From the NCBI GenBank assembly GCA_944474755.1, contig OX104117.1:79584926-79648925 (forward strand): a DNA stretch of 64,000 nt. Direction: 5' to 3'. Under the pieces are notes generated by a model. That model worked only from the letters and a program-made list of their open reading frames with translations, was not told the DNA's origin and made no database searches. Source of the stretch: Limnoperna fortunei. Its lineage: Eukaryota; Mollusca; Bivalvia; Mytilida; Modiolidae. Below, piece by piece: positions 47,072 through 59,091 of this stretch (positions are counted from its first letter, which is position 1; each line of letters begins with the position of its first letter). Position numbers and translations under genes: made by a program.

Positions 47072-49804
47072 TATCAATTTATTCAGTATTACCTTGGTAC
47101 ATGTATCAATTTATTCAGTATAACCTTGGTACATGTATCAATTTATTCAGTATAACCTTGGTACATGTATCAATTTATTCAGTATTACCTTGGTACATGT
47201 ATCAATTTATTCAGTATAACCTTGGTACATGTATCAATTTATTCAGTATAACCTTGGTACATGTATCAATTTATTCAGTATTACCTTGGTACATGTATCA
47301 ATTTATTCAGTATAACCTTGGTACATGTATCAATTTATTCAGTATTACCTTGGTACATGTATCAATTTATTCAGTATTACCTTGGTACATGTATCAATTT
47401 ATTCAGTATTACCTTGGTACATGTATCAATTTATTCAGTATAACCTTGGTACATGTATCAATTTATTCAGTATTACCTTGGTACATGTATCAATTTATTC
47501 AGTATAACCTTGGTACATGTATCAATTTATTCAGTATGTATCAATTTATTCAGTATTACCTTGGCACTCTTACCTGTATCAATTTATTCAGTATTACCTT
47601 CGTACATGTATCAATTTATTCAGTATAACCTTGGTACATGTATCAATTTATTCAGTATTACCTTGGTACATGTATCAATTTATTCAGTATTACCTTGGTA
47701 CATGTATCAATTTATTCAGTATTACCTTGGTACATGTATCAATTTATTCAGTATTACCTTGGTACATGTATCAATTTATTCAGTATAACCTTGGTACATG
47801 TATCAATTTATTCAGTATTACCTTGGTACATGTATCAATTTATTCAGTATAACCTTGGTACATGTATCAATTTATTCAGTATAACCTTGGTACATGTATC
47901 AATTTATTCAGTATAACCTTGGTACATGTATCAATTTATTCAGTATTACCTGGGTACATGTATCAATTTATTCAGTATAACCTTGGTACATGTATCAATT
48001 TATTCAGTATAACCTTGGTACATGTATCAATTTATTCAGTATAACCTTGGTACATGTATCAATTTATTCAGTATTACCTGGGTACATGTATCAATTTATT
48101 CAGTATAACCTTGGTACATGTATCAATTTATTCAGTATAACCTTGGTACATGTATCAATTTATTCAGTATAACCTTGGTACATGTATCAATTTATTCAGT
48201 ATAACCTTGGTACATGTATCAATTTATTCAGTATTACCTTGGTACATGTATCAATTTATTCAGTATTACCTTGGCACTCTTACCTGTATCAATTTATTCA
48301 GTATTACCTTCGTACATGTATCAATTTATTCAGTATAACCTTGGTACATGTATCAATTTATTCAGTATTACCTTGGTACATGTATCAATTTATTCAGTAT
48401 TACCTTGGCACTCTTACCTGTATAAATTTATTCAGTATTACCTTCGTACATGTATCAATTTATTCAGTATTACCTTGGCACTCCTACATGTATCAATTTA
48501 TTCAGTATTACCTTGGTACATGTATCAATTTATTCAGTATAACCTTGGTACATGTATCAATTTATTCAGTATTACCTTGGTACATGTATCAATTTATTCA
48601 GTATAACCTTGGTACATGTATCAATTTATTCAGTATTACCTGGGTACATGTATCAATTTATTCAGTATAACCTTGGTACATGTATCAATTTATTCAGTAT
48701 TACCTTGGTACATGTATCAATTTATTCAGTATTACCTTGGTACATGTATCAATTTATTCAGTATTACCTTGGCACTCTTACCTGTATCAATTTATTCAGT
48801 ATTACCTTCGTACATGTATCAATTTATTCAGTATAACCTTGGTACATGTATCAATTTATTCAGTATTACCTTGGCACTCCTACATGTATCAATTTATTCA
48901 GTATTACCTTGGTACATGTATCAATTTATTCAGTATACCCTTGGTACATGTATCAATTTATTCAGTATTACCTTGGTACATGTATCAATTTATTCAGCAT
49001 TACCTTGGTACATGTATCAATTTATTCAGTATTACCTTGGTACATGTATCAATTTATTCAGTATAACCTTGGTACATGTATCAATTTATTCAGTATTACC
49101 TTGGTACATGTATCAATTTATTCAGTATTACCTTGGCACTCTTACCTGTATCAATTTATTCAGTATTACCTTCGTACATGTATCAATTTATTCAGTATTA
49201 CCTTGGCACTCCTACATGTATCAATTTATTCAGTATTACCTTGGTACATGTATCAATTTATTCAGTATAACCTTGGTACATGTATCAATTTATTCAGTAT
49301 TACCTTGGTACATGTATCAATTTATTCAGTATTACCTTGGTACATGTATCAATTTATTCAGTATAACCTTGGTACATGTATCAATTTATTCAGTATTACC
49401 TTGGTACATGTATCAATTTATTCAGTATTACCTTGGTACATGTATCAATTTATTCAGTATTACCTTGGTACATGTATCAATTTATTCAGTATAACCTTGG
49501 TACATGTATCAATTTATTCAGTATTACCTTGGTACATGTATCAATTTATTCAGTATTACCTTGGTACATGTATCAATTTATTCAGTATTACCTTGGCACT
49601 CTTACCTGTATCAATTTATTCAGTATTACCTTCGTACATGTATCAATTTATTCAGTATTACCTTGGCACTCCTACATGTATCAATTTATTCAGTATTACC
49701 TTGGTACATGTATCAATTTATTCAGTATTACCTTGGTACATGTATCAATTTATTCAGTATTACCTTGGTACATGTATCAATTTATTCAGTATTACCTTGG
49801 CACT
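47072..49804. repeat. 32-bp minisatellite, about 85 copies
   Basis: Unit TACATGTATCAATTTATTCA plus GTATTACCTTGG. A main T/A switch (TATTACC or TATAACC) separates two unit types. Longer units with CACTCTTACCTG or CACTCCTACATG in place of TACATG recur in clusters (47563, 48273, 48410, 48774, 49138, 49600 and others), usually followed by a unit with TTCG. One unit is deleted at 47531. The many overlapping ORFs (V-S-I-Y-S-V type) simply follow the unit. Confidence 0.97.
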
Positions 49805-51392
49805 AATACAAAACTATTTCTTGTATGACATACATATTGTTATATAATAATTCATATATTTATTATGCTGGCAATCCAACAAATATTTGTATCAGGCCAG
49901 TTACCTCCCCTTTTATGAATAATATCAAATGTGGAATGCTAAAACACACAAAACATAAAATATGTTTCATATCAATATATAGCTTTCAAAAGAACTAAAT
50001 GACAGGACAAGAAGGAGTAGAGAACTCCTGAAAAATTATATATAAGCGAATCGCATGTAGCATCCAAACAAAACCTGTTGTCGATGATTCTTCCCAACGT
50101 TTTTTTCAACAAAATTGGTTGAAATCTGATTGATAGGATTGTCAACTTTAATATTAAAAATAAACTTACTGTGAAGAAAAATAAATCTGGCACACAATTG
50201 ATTTCTACAGGAAATCAGTTAAGATTTAAAACTTGATCCTCTTTCAATATTCGCTTGACATTAAACCTTAGACTGATGGCTTGGATACCAACAAAGATGG
50301 ATAAACAGACCTGAATACATACATAATGACCATTATAATCCAATGACCAGTCACTTATATCAATCAATGCTGATGTTGGGAGGAATAATCCTTAAAGTCA
50401 ATGGCATCTCTAAATCTATATATAGACAGAAAAAAGATCAATCTTATTTCAACAAATAAATAATCCATTGAAGTATATAACTGATTGTCCAATAATTTCT
50501 AATTAAACTGTGCTCAAATACACAAACCATAAGGAAAACCAATTAGAAACAAGCAGATAAGATCTTTTCTATAAATGTCTTGTTAAATCGTAACCAGGTT
50601 CATGAAACTAATAAAGTCCAAATTTGTATGAGTATTTTTTAAGTTGATTGTCAACATAATATGGTCATTGACCAAAAATGACATATTTGTAGCCTGGATT
50701 AGTACCAAGAGAGACAGACATGACCTCTGTATTATGTTAGAAGTAGTAATTTGAGTGACAGGTGACACTGATGCCCCCTATCTTGTCCATTAAACACTGT
50801 CATCTTGCACTCACCTAATACACTGTCAGGATCGAAATTTTCTTTTAAGAGGAATATTGTATGTAAGAAAATGAATGCTTTTGATCTTTTTCAGTTTAGA
50901 TTCTTTTTTTTCATAAAAATGTGTAAAAATAATAGTAGCTAGCAGAAGATGAATTTGCTTATCATAGACCTTTAGTATTACATTAGTTATTTTGCTGATC
51001 ATAGACCTTTAGTATTACACTAGTTATTTTGCTGATCATAGACCTTTAGTATTACATTAGTTATGTACAATTATAACCATATGTTGCAGTATTTTTTATT
51101 GTTCTTTATGTGTCGTATCATCAATTTCACTCTACTTGGTGAGATGGGCCAATCTCACCTTGCTGATGAGACATTGTAAAGTAAACAGGGTGACATTACA
51201 TTTGTACCACACCAATAAACAAATTATTTTCAATTTTGCAAACTCAATGCATATTCTCTTTACTATTGCATCCATGAGATAGGAGGAGAAAATGCAGATC
51301 TAGTTTCAATAAAAGTGTTAATAGTTAGAATTTGCTTGTAATGTCAGTGAAGTAATGCATTCTTAACACACCTCTCTAACACTTGTATACTG
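49805..51392. other. Stretch with a small three-copy repeat
   Basis: Mostly AT-rich with no gene seen. Three copies of a 37-bp unit (TCATAGACCTTTAGTATTAC) lie at 50963-51063. A short GAGATGG / CCATCTC-like hairpin at 51135-51165 resembles the one at 19861-19901. Confidence 0.65.
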
Positions 51393-51620
51393 TGTGTTTG
51401 AATGGGCCTTTAGGCAACTTTTGGCAAGTTTTCAACTATATCATAGAAATTTCTTTTTTTTTTGGGGGGGGGGAGGGGATAGGCAGCTGCAGTACCTGAC
51501 CTTTGGCAGGAATACTGTCCATTAGCTTGGAATCTACTTCACTCAGCCCAAAGTAAGGTTTGAATCCGCACCTTAATTTTGACAGGCAGATGACTAACTA
51601 CCATTACCACAAGACTGAAA
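51393..51620 (-). mobile_element. tRNA-headed SINE, old copy
   Basis: Minus-strand copy with the body (TATGATATAGTTGAAAAC-like near 51440) and box-B-like GCGGATTCAAACC near 51560. It is interrupted by a T/G run at 51451-51474. Confidence 0.65.
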
Positions 51621-52188
51621 ATATCCCCCTCACCACAAGACTGAATATATCCCCCTCACCACATGCCATCTGTTGGCCACATTTGAGTACAGGAGGGATG
51701 ATCTTAAAGATAACTGCTGTTACTTCCAGTTTTAAAACCATAACTAATATGAATGGCTAACTTCCCCTTTTTATGACATAACAAAAAAAATCAATCTTAT
51801 CTTAATGAATGGAATTGTTAATGTATATATTTTCTGCCTGAAACCCAAAATAATTAATCAAAAGGTGTTGGAATTTTCAGCATATCTGTCAATCAATCAA
51901 ATTCCCCCAGCTAGTTGCTTGCATCTGAACAATAATTTTCACAGGTATAAACAAGTCCCTGTGGTCATAATTGATATACCAACATATGTACTAGATATTA
52001 CATAATTAATCATGGAGTTTGGTGTCTACTTATTTATGTAGAATAAAAATCATCTAATCCTGACTTCAGGAAAATCACATTGTTATATGACAATAAATAT
52101 CAGCCAATTTGTCTGTAATATGAATTATTGCTTATACTATCATGTACTTTAAGATATAGCAGAAATAGGAACTGGACGACATTCAAAG

Positions 52189-52240
52189 TTTGATTGATTG
52201 ATTGATGTTTAATGTCCAGCAAGGAATATTTCAGCAGTAT
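52189..52240 (-). mobile_element. 3' end of an (ATCA)n-tailed element, inverted
   Basis: (TGAT)n followed by TTTAATGTCCAGCAAGGAAT and ATTTCAGC: the reverse of the tail at 40606-40662. Confidence 0.6.
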
Positions 52241-52563
52241 TCAGGACATCAAAATTTATTGGACTACAGATTATTTCTTAATCTCTGTCAACTACCCATT
52301 TAAAGTTGTTCTCTTCATTTAATTTCATTATTTTGATATATGCTGATGTTTCCTGTTAAAATCTGCATTGTACTTTTTTTTAGAATTAAAAAATATATAT
52401 ATTTATTTATTTCCTTTTTCAACAAGGTAAAACTAAACAATTTATTATATTTGCAAGTAAAAAAACTTAAAATTTTAATAAATGTCAACAAATTTTTTGT
52501 TTGTTGCATCAAGCAAATATATGTTCAAATATTATGGGAAGATGAAGATAAACAAAAATGCAA

Positions 52564-53595
52564 AAGAAATAAGTCCTCCAATAGTTTGGTTTGGAGGGAC
52601 ACTTAAACAGAAAACACCCAAGAAATAAGTTCTCTCATTGTTTGGTTTGGAGGGGTGCTTAAACAAAAAATATCCAAGAAACAAGCTTTTCCCATTGTTT
52701 GGATTGGAGGGGTGCTTAAACAAAAAATACCCAAGAAACAAGCTTCTCCTATTGTTTGGATTGGAGGGGTGCTTAAACAAAAAATACCCAAGAAACAAGC
52801 TTCTCCTATTGTTTGGATTGGAGGGGTGCTTTAAAAAAAATACCCAAGAAATAAGCTTCTCTCATTGTTTGGTTTGGAGGGGTGCTTAAACAAAAAATAC
52901 CCAAGAAATAAGCTTCTCCTATTGTTTGGATTGGAGGGGTGCTTAAACAAAAAATATCCAAGAAATAAGCTTCTCTCATTGTTTGGTTTGGAGGGACACT
53001 TAAACAGAAAACACCCAAGAAATAAGCTTCTCCTATTGTTTGGATTGGAGGGGTGCTTAAACAAAAAATACCCAAGAAACAAGCTTCTCCTATTGTTTGG
53101 ATTGGAGGGGTGCTTAAACAAAAAATATCCAAGAAACAAGCTTCTCCCATTGTTTGGATTGGAGGGGTGCTTAAACAAAAAATACCCAAGAAACAAGCTT
53201 CTCCCATTGTTTGGATTGGAGGGGTGCTTAAACAAAAAATACCCAAGAAACAAGCTTTTCCCATTGTTTGGATTGGAGGGGTGCTTAAACAAAAAATATC
53301 CAAGAAACAAGCTTCTCCCATTGTTTGGATTGGAGGGGTGCTTAAACAAAAAATACCCAAGAAACAAGCTTTTCCCATTGTTTGGATTGGAGGGGTGCTT
53401 AAACAAAAAATATCCAAGAAACAAGCTTCTCCCATTGTTTGGATTGGAGGGGTGCTTAAACAAAAAATACCCAAGAAACAAGCTTCTCCTATTGTTTGGA
53501 TTGGAGGGGTGCTTTAACAAAAAATACCCAAGAAACAAGCTTCTCCCATTGTTGGATTGGAGGGGTGCTTTAACAAAAAATACCCAAGAAATAAG
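52564..53595. repeat. 57-bp minisatellite, about 18 copies
   Basis: Unit AAGAAACAAGCTTCTCCCAT, TGTTTGGATTGGAGGGGTGC, TTAAACAAAAAATACCC. With 57 = 19 codons, several frames on both strands remain open for 150-260 codons (for example repeats of G-I-F-C-L-S-T-P-P). Left-hand units (GGTTTGGAGGGACAC, AAATAAG) are more diverged than right-hand ones. Confidence 0.96.
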
Positions 53596-55006
53596 TTGCT
53601 GTTCAAATGTAACATTCCTGATATCAACAAAATATTTTATATGATATCAATCTTTACATAGTAAAATTTATACACAGCTCTGCATCTGTAACTACTAAAT
53701 AAAAATTTGATAAACCAATTACAGAACTTCCTTTCTGATTACAATGATTAAATCTGATATACCGAGTCTGTGTAAACATTAACTTTAAAATTTATTTATT
53801 GGAAAATATCATGCCTTTTGTCAGGATGATGAAAAGAACTTTTGGCAAATTAAATCAAATGATTAAAAACAATGTATAAACCTGTCAGAACCATTCACAA
53901 CCAACCTACCTGATGTGTGACCAATACATAATTCCTATTACACAATCTTCAAACTAACTGAACAGACTGTAAACATTTCCTGACATATCTTTTATTACCA
54001 AAACATGCTTTCTGGAGGATGTGGGTTGACCTCATGACTCTCTAAGGTCAATTTCTAATTTGTGATTTGACACACCAAACCATCTTAGGAGTGTGTAATT
54101 TTTTTAAATTTCATTCAAAAGCTGACCGATTTGGTCAAGTTTTCAAGGTAGATGTCATAAATCTAGAACATCAAACAGGTGTGATTGAGGAAATTTACAA
54201 CTGATCAAGGTAGAAACTGTAGCCAAACAAACATGTAAATCCATTACACATTCTAGTATAATAAGAAAATGATAAGTATTCCTATCTATTGTAAATTGCT
54301 TTGTCAGGACATATAGACATTTAATATCACATATATTCAGGATAAAATATCTGAAATATTCACCAACAGATCTATGACAATTAAAAGGGAGTGTGTAAAT
54401 AGTTTTAGCAGTAACATGTACTTAAGTTATCTAAGACAATTAAGGTCGTGGTCTCTGATTCATTAGTACTAATGTAATTGAGATGATTATCTCCCCTGCA
54501 ATGTCTTCATTTTGATATGTAAGATTTATCACAATGTGGAATATAATATACTAGTAAATTTAAATATTGTGATTGATAATATTTGTATTTAGAAAAAAAA
54601 ATACAAGCATTTGTTTGCCTTCATTTTGGACAAGAAACATTGGGAACAACTATGTAATTCTTGTTACATAAATCCCTGCACTCTTGAATTTCAACAATTA
54701 GTGCATTTTTTGTGTGAGTTGTACTAAAGTAGTCTCTGAAAGATACAAAGTATCTTGTTGCCTTAAAACGAATGAAGACAGATTATTACATTTTAAATTA
54801 AAAAAAAATTGATTACACATCTATAGTATATGCACATTTTAATAACAGATATCAACAAAATTGTTAAATACACAAATATACAAACATAGTATATTAGTTA
54901 TCTGCCAATAATTAACATGAACAAAACTGAATAATGTTTTTTTTTAAATTGTCAAGAATTATTCATGATTAATCTCATGATATCTGAGCTATCTCCAATT
55001 CAATAA
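53596..55006. other. Stretch with no gene seen
   Basis: AT-rich, without repeats or coding signal that I can support. Confidence 0.6.
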
Positions 55007-55228
55007 ATTGTTTGTTTATTAGAACAGTGTTGGACAACAATTTTTTAAATATTTCAGCTATATCATGGCATTTAGTTTTTGTTTGGGGGAGCTGGAGTAA
55101 CCATAAAACAACTAGGATTGGGGTGTAACACACCCTGCCCGAGACTCACACCCACAACCTCAGTGTTGACAGACACATGATCAAAAGTAGAGGACTAAAT
55201 AACCACTAGGCCACCAAGGCCCCCATGA
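55007..55228 (-). mobile_element. SINE whose head seeded the adjacent array
   Basis: Minus-strand SINE: body (GCCATGATATAGCTGAAATA near 55060), box-B region (GAGGTTGTGGGTGTGAGTC near 55150) and head (TGGTGGCCTAGTGGTTATTT near 55195-55215). The head part is repeated as the 48/49-bp array that follows. Confidence 0.85.
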
Positions 55229-56630
55229 TCAAAAGTAGAGGACTAAATAACCACTAGGCCACCAAGGCCCCCCATGATCAATAGCAGAGGACTACCTAAC
55301 CACTAGGCCACCAAGGCCCCCCATGATCAATAGTAGAGGACTACCTAACCACTAGGCCACCAAGGCCCCCATGATCAAAAGTAGAGGACTAAATAACCAC
55401 TAGGCCACCAAGGCCCCCCATGATCAATAGCAGAGGACTACCTAACCACTAGGCCACCAAGGCCCCCCATGATCAATAGTAGAGGACTACCTAACCACTA
55501 GGCCACCAAGGCCCCCCATGATCAATAGTAGAGGACTACCTAACCACTAGGCCACCAAGGCCCCCCATGATCAATAGTAGAGGACTACCTAACCACTAGG
55601 CCACCAAGGCCCCCATGATCAATAGTAGAGGACTACCTAACCACTAGGCCACCAAGGCCCCCATGATCAATAGTAGAGGACTACCTAACCACTAGGCCAC
55701 CAAGGCCCCCATGATCAATAGTAGAGGACTATCTAACCACTAGGCCGCCAAGGCCCCCCATGATCAATAGTAGAGGACTACCTAACCACTAGGCCACCAA
55801 GGCCCCCATGATCAATAGTAGAGGACTAAATAACCACTAGGCCACCAAGGCCCCCATGATCAATAGTAGAGGACTACCTAACCACTAGGCCACCAAGGCC
55901 CCCCATGATCAATAGTAGAGGACTACCTAACCACTAGGCCACCAAGGCCCCCATGATCAATAGTAGAGGACTACCTAACCACTAGGCCACCAAGGCCCCC
56001 CATGATCAATAGTAGAGGACTACCTAACCACTAGGCCACCAAGGCCCCCCATGATCAATAGTAGAGGACTGCCTAACCACTAGGCCACCAAGGCCCCCCA
56101 TGATCAATAGTAGAGGACTAAATAACCACTAGGCCACCAAGGCCCCCATGATCAATAGTAGAGGACTACCTAACCACTAGGCCACCAAGGCCCCCATGAT
56201 CAATAGTAGAGGACTACCTAACCACTAGGCCACCAAGGCCCCCCATGATCAATAGTAGAGGACTACCTAACCACTAGGCCACCAAGGCCCCCCATGATCA
56301 ATAGTAGAGGACTACCTAACCACTAGGCCACCAAGGCCCCCATGATCAATAGTAGAGGACTACCTAACCACTAGGCCACCAAGGCCCCCCATGATCAATA
56401 GTAGAGGACTGCCTAACCACTAGGCCACCAAGGCCCCCCATGATCAATAGTAGAGGACTACCTAACCACTAGGCCACCAAGCCCCCCATGATCAATAGTA
56501 GAGGACTAAATAACCACTAGGCCACCAAGGCCCCCATGATCAATAGTAGAGGACTACCTAACCACTAGGCCACCAAGGCCCCCATGATCAATAGTAGAGG
56601 ACTACCTAACCACTAGGCCACCAAGGCCCC
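55177..56630. repeat. 48/49-bp satellite from a tRNA-like SINE head, about 30 copies
   Basis: Unit ATGATCAATAGTAGAGGACT, ACCTAACCACTAGGCCACCA, AGGCCCCC(C). On the minus strand each unit reads GGCCTTGGTGGCCTAGTGGT, the head and A box of the SINE family. Variants: CCTAAC or AAATAA, and five or six C. The AAATAA type recurs at 55205, 55388, 55826, 56118 and 56507. Confidence 0.95.
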
Positions 56631-57723
56631 TCTATTATTTAAAAAATGTATTAATAGTATTATATGAGTTACCTCCCCTTACAGTAGTTGCAGAATCCAT
56701 AACCATGTAAACAAACAGCAAATCATGTAATATTCCATAAGTAAATTATAAATCCACTTTCCATTTATTTGTAGAATGTACATACAGATATTTCACATCC
56801 TATAGTTTCATGTAAAAAACTAAACAATTTATCCATTGACAAATATTTGTAATTCAAAACATAAAAAAATTATTAACCACATGAAACTGAGCACAAAGTA
56901 CAGATTTGAAAATGAAGATATTTTATGATACAATATGACAAGTATGATAACAAGATATCACTCAGAAAAACAGCTTGTTGTGGCCCTAGGCATCAAATCT
57001 ATGCTGGTCCTTCATAATATTATTGTAGATAGAAACTGATTAATGTGGACATGCTTCAGTGATCACATAATTGAATAAAAGATGCACAAATAAATATGTT
57101 TAATAATTTGCACAAACAAAAACAAGTACTAAAGGAAGTAACACTTTTCTTTGAGTAGGGTCCTTCAAACATTTTCTGTCAATTAAGACTTCCTATGAGG
57201 GGGCTATGTCTTAATATTCAATATTTTATCTTTGACTTGTTAATTTGAAAAATAGTAAAAACATAAATTATATAATTGCAACTTTCTTAATCCACATTAT
57301 GAAAACTCTTAGCAAAAACAGGGCCAATGTTTCCACCACCCCCCACCTAGCATACACACCCTCTGCTAGATATAAACACATCCAACCTAAAATACACACT
57401 TGTCCATGCGAGACCATTATACAGTAGTCAAGGATGTTATTAACCCCCATAAATAAGTACAGAACCACTGCAAGAAATCAACACCCCACCCTCCCCACCC
57501 CCCATACCATACATTTAAATATCAATGTGAAATCAACAAATTTTCGTTTATGTGCATTATATTGACTTGAACAATTGTAAAACAATTTGGATTTTTAGAC
57601 TAACTGCCTAAAAAAATTCATTGGCCTGGGTCTTGAACGTGACAAATGTAAGTACTAGTACTCGACTTTACCAGTGTTATTTCTGATTAGTACAAGTCAA
57701 GACCAGCTGCACAACTGGAAAAA
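56631..57723. other. Stretch with no gene seen
   Basis: AT-rich; C-rich short runs at 57338-57350 and 57483-57505. No element recognised. Confidence 0.6.
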
Positions 57724-57970
57724 GGTGTCATCCATCCAGTTTTATTGAGGGAGGAAACTGGAATACAGGGGGAAGGTGTCATCCATCCAGTTTTATTGAG
57801 GGAGGAAACTGGAATAAAGGGGGAAGGTGTCATCCATCCAGTTTTATTGAGGGAGGAAACTGGAATAAAGGGGGAAGGTGTCATCCATCCAGTTTTATTG
57901 AGGGAGGAAACTGGAATAAAGGGGGAAGGTGTCATCCATCCAGTTTTATTGAGGGAGGAAACTGGAATAA
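57724..57970. repeat. 51-bp minisatellite from a SINE body, about 5 copies
   Basis: Unit GGTGTCATCCATCCAGTTTT, ATTGAGGGAGGAAACTGGAA, TAAAGGGGGAA. TCCAGTTTTTATTGGGGGAG followed by GAAGC is the middle of the SINE family (as at 37987), so the unit derives from it. 51 is 17 codons, so ORFs run through on both strands. Confidence 0.9.
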
Positions 57971-58089
57971 CTGGTAAGAAACACTGCAGAAAAACTTAAC
58001 ACTATTCACACAAACAAGCAGGACTTTAAAGTGTTCAGTTTTATCCATTATTTGTATTTAAGATTCTAAATGTTTTTTACAGTTTCAGC

Positions 58090-58340
58090 AGGGGGCCTCC
58101 ATGTACATGTGGTTAAGGTAGTTAGTCATCTACTATTGATCAACACTGAGGTTTTGGGTTTAAGCCTTACTGAGGACAGGGTGTGCTTGACTCCAATCTT
58201 AATTGACAAAGATTGCCAGTTTAACTAACAAAGGTTGGGGGTCTTTTTCTGGTACTCCATATTCCTCTCCCAATCAGAACCGTATGCCTCGATATATCTG
58301 AAAATAGCTAAAAGTGGTGTCAAACACCATTCAATCATTT
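58090..58340 (+). mobile_element. tRNA-headed SINE
   Basis: Head GGGGGCCTCCATGTACATGT and GGTTAAGGTAGT, box-B-like GGTTTTGGGTTTAAGCC near 58150, middle and 3' end GTGGTGTCAAACACCATTCA. A diverged full-length copy. Confidence 0.85.
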
Positions 58341-59091
58341 CTGCACATCTATTACAAATTGCAGACTGATAAAATTACAATTTCAAATGATAGTCTAATA
58401 TTCAACACCTATATTACATCTCAAAGACCCATGTACTAATATTTCTGGAATTGAAATGGTTTTCACAATTTTTGCACATGTATGACATCACAAAGACCCA
58501 TGTATTCAAGATTTTAAATGATTTTGTGAGTTGTAACACCTATATTACATCTATAAGATCCTTGTATACAGGATCACACTATTATTTGATAAATGAGTCA
58601 GCAAGGAAGAATTTCACATCAACCAGGTTTATAAACTTATCAATAGGTTCAAGACAAACTTATCAACAGAATCCAGACCTAATGTACAGTATAAACAGAC
58701 TGTCATCTGCTAATACAACAATCTGAGATCTGTCTGCTCTGGGAATGATAGAAAAAACAAATATATGTTGACTCACTACTTGTACCTCATTTCTTCCAGT
58801 ACATCCAAATTTCTATTCACTTATGTGTGATATAATAATAAATTCTTTATTGGTCCAATTAAGGTTCCACAAGGGGCAATGACATAAAACAATTATAATA
58901 AGATGTACAATACTGTTATACGAGACTATTTTACTTATAAATCAGACATAGATCAACACTCCATTTCACACACACACACCCATCGTCTGTAAACTAAGGA
59001 CTAATAAACAAACCCAATCTAATTAAAATCAGATCTTTCACTTGATCTACCCTTTTTGCTATAGTCGCTGTGCGTAGTGCTTGCTTCTGCT

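Noticed and set aside
47101..49847. Many nested ORFs of up to 333 codons
   Set aside because: All follow the 32-bp array; the frame changes with unit length and there is no domain.
52532..53644. ORFs of 150-260 codons on both strands
   Set aside because: A 57-bp unit (19 codons) without stops keeps several frames open; no sign of selection.
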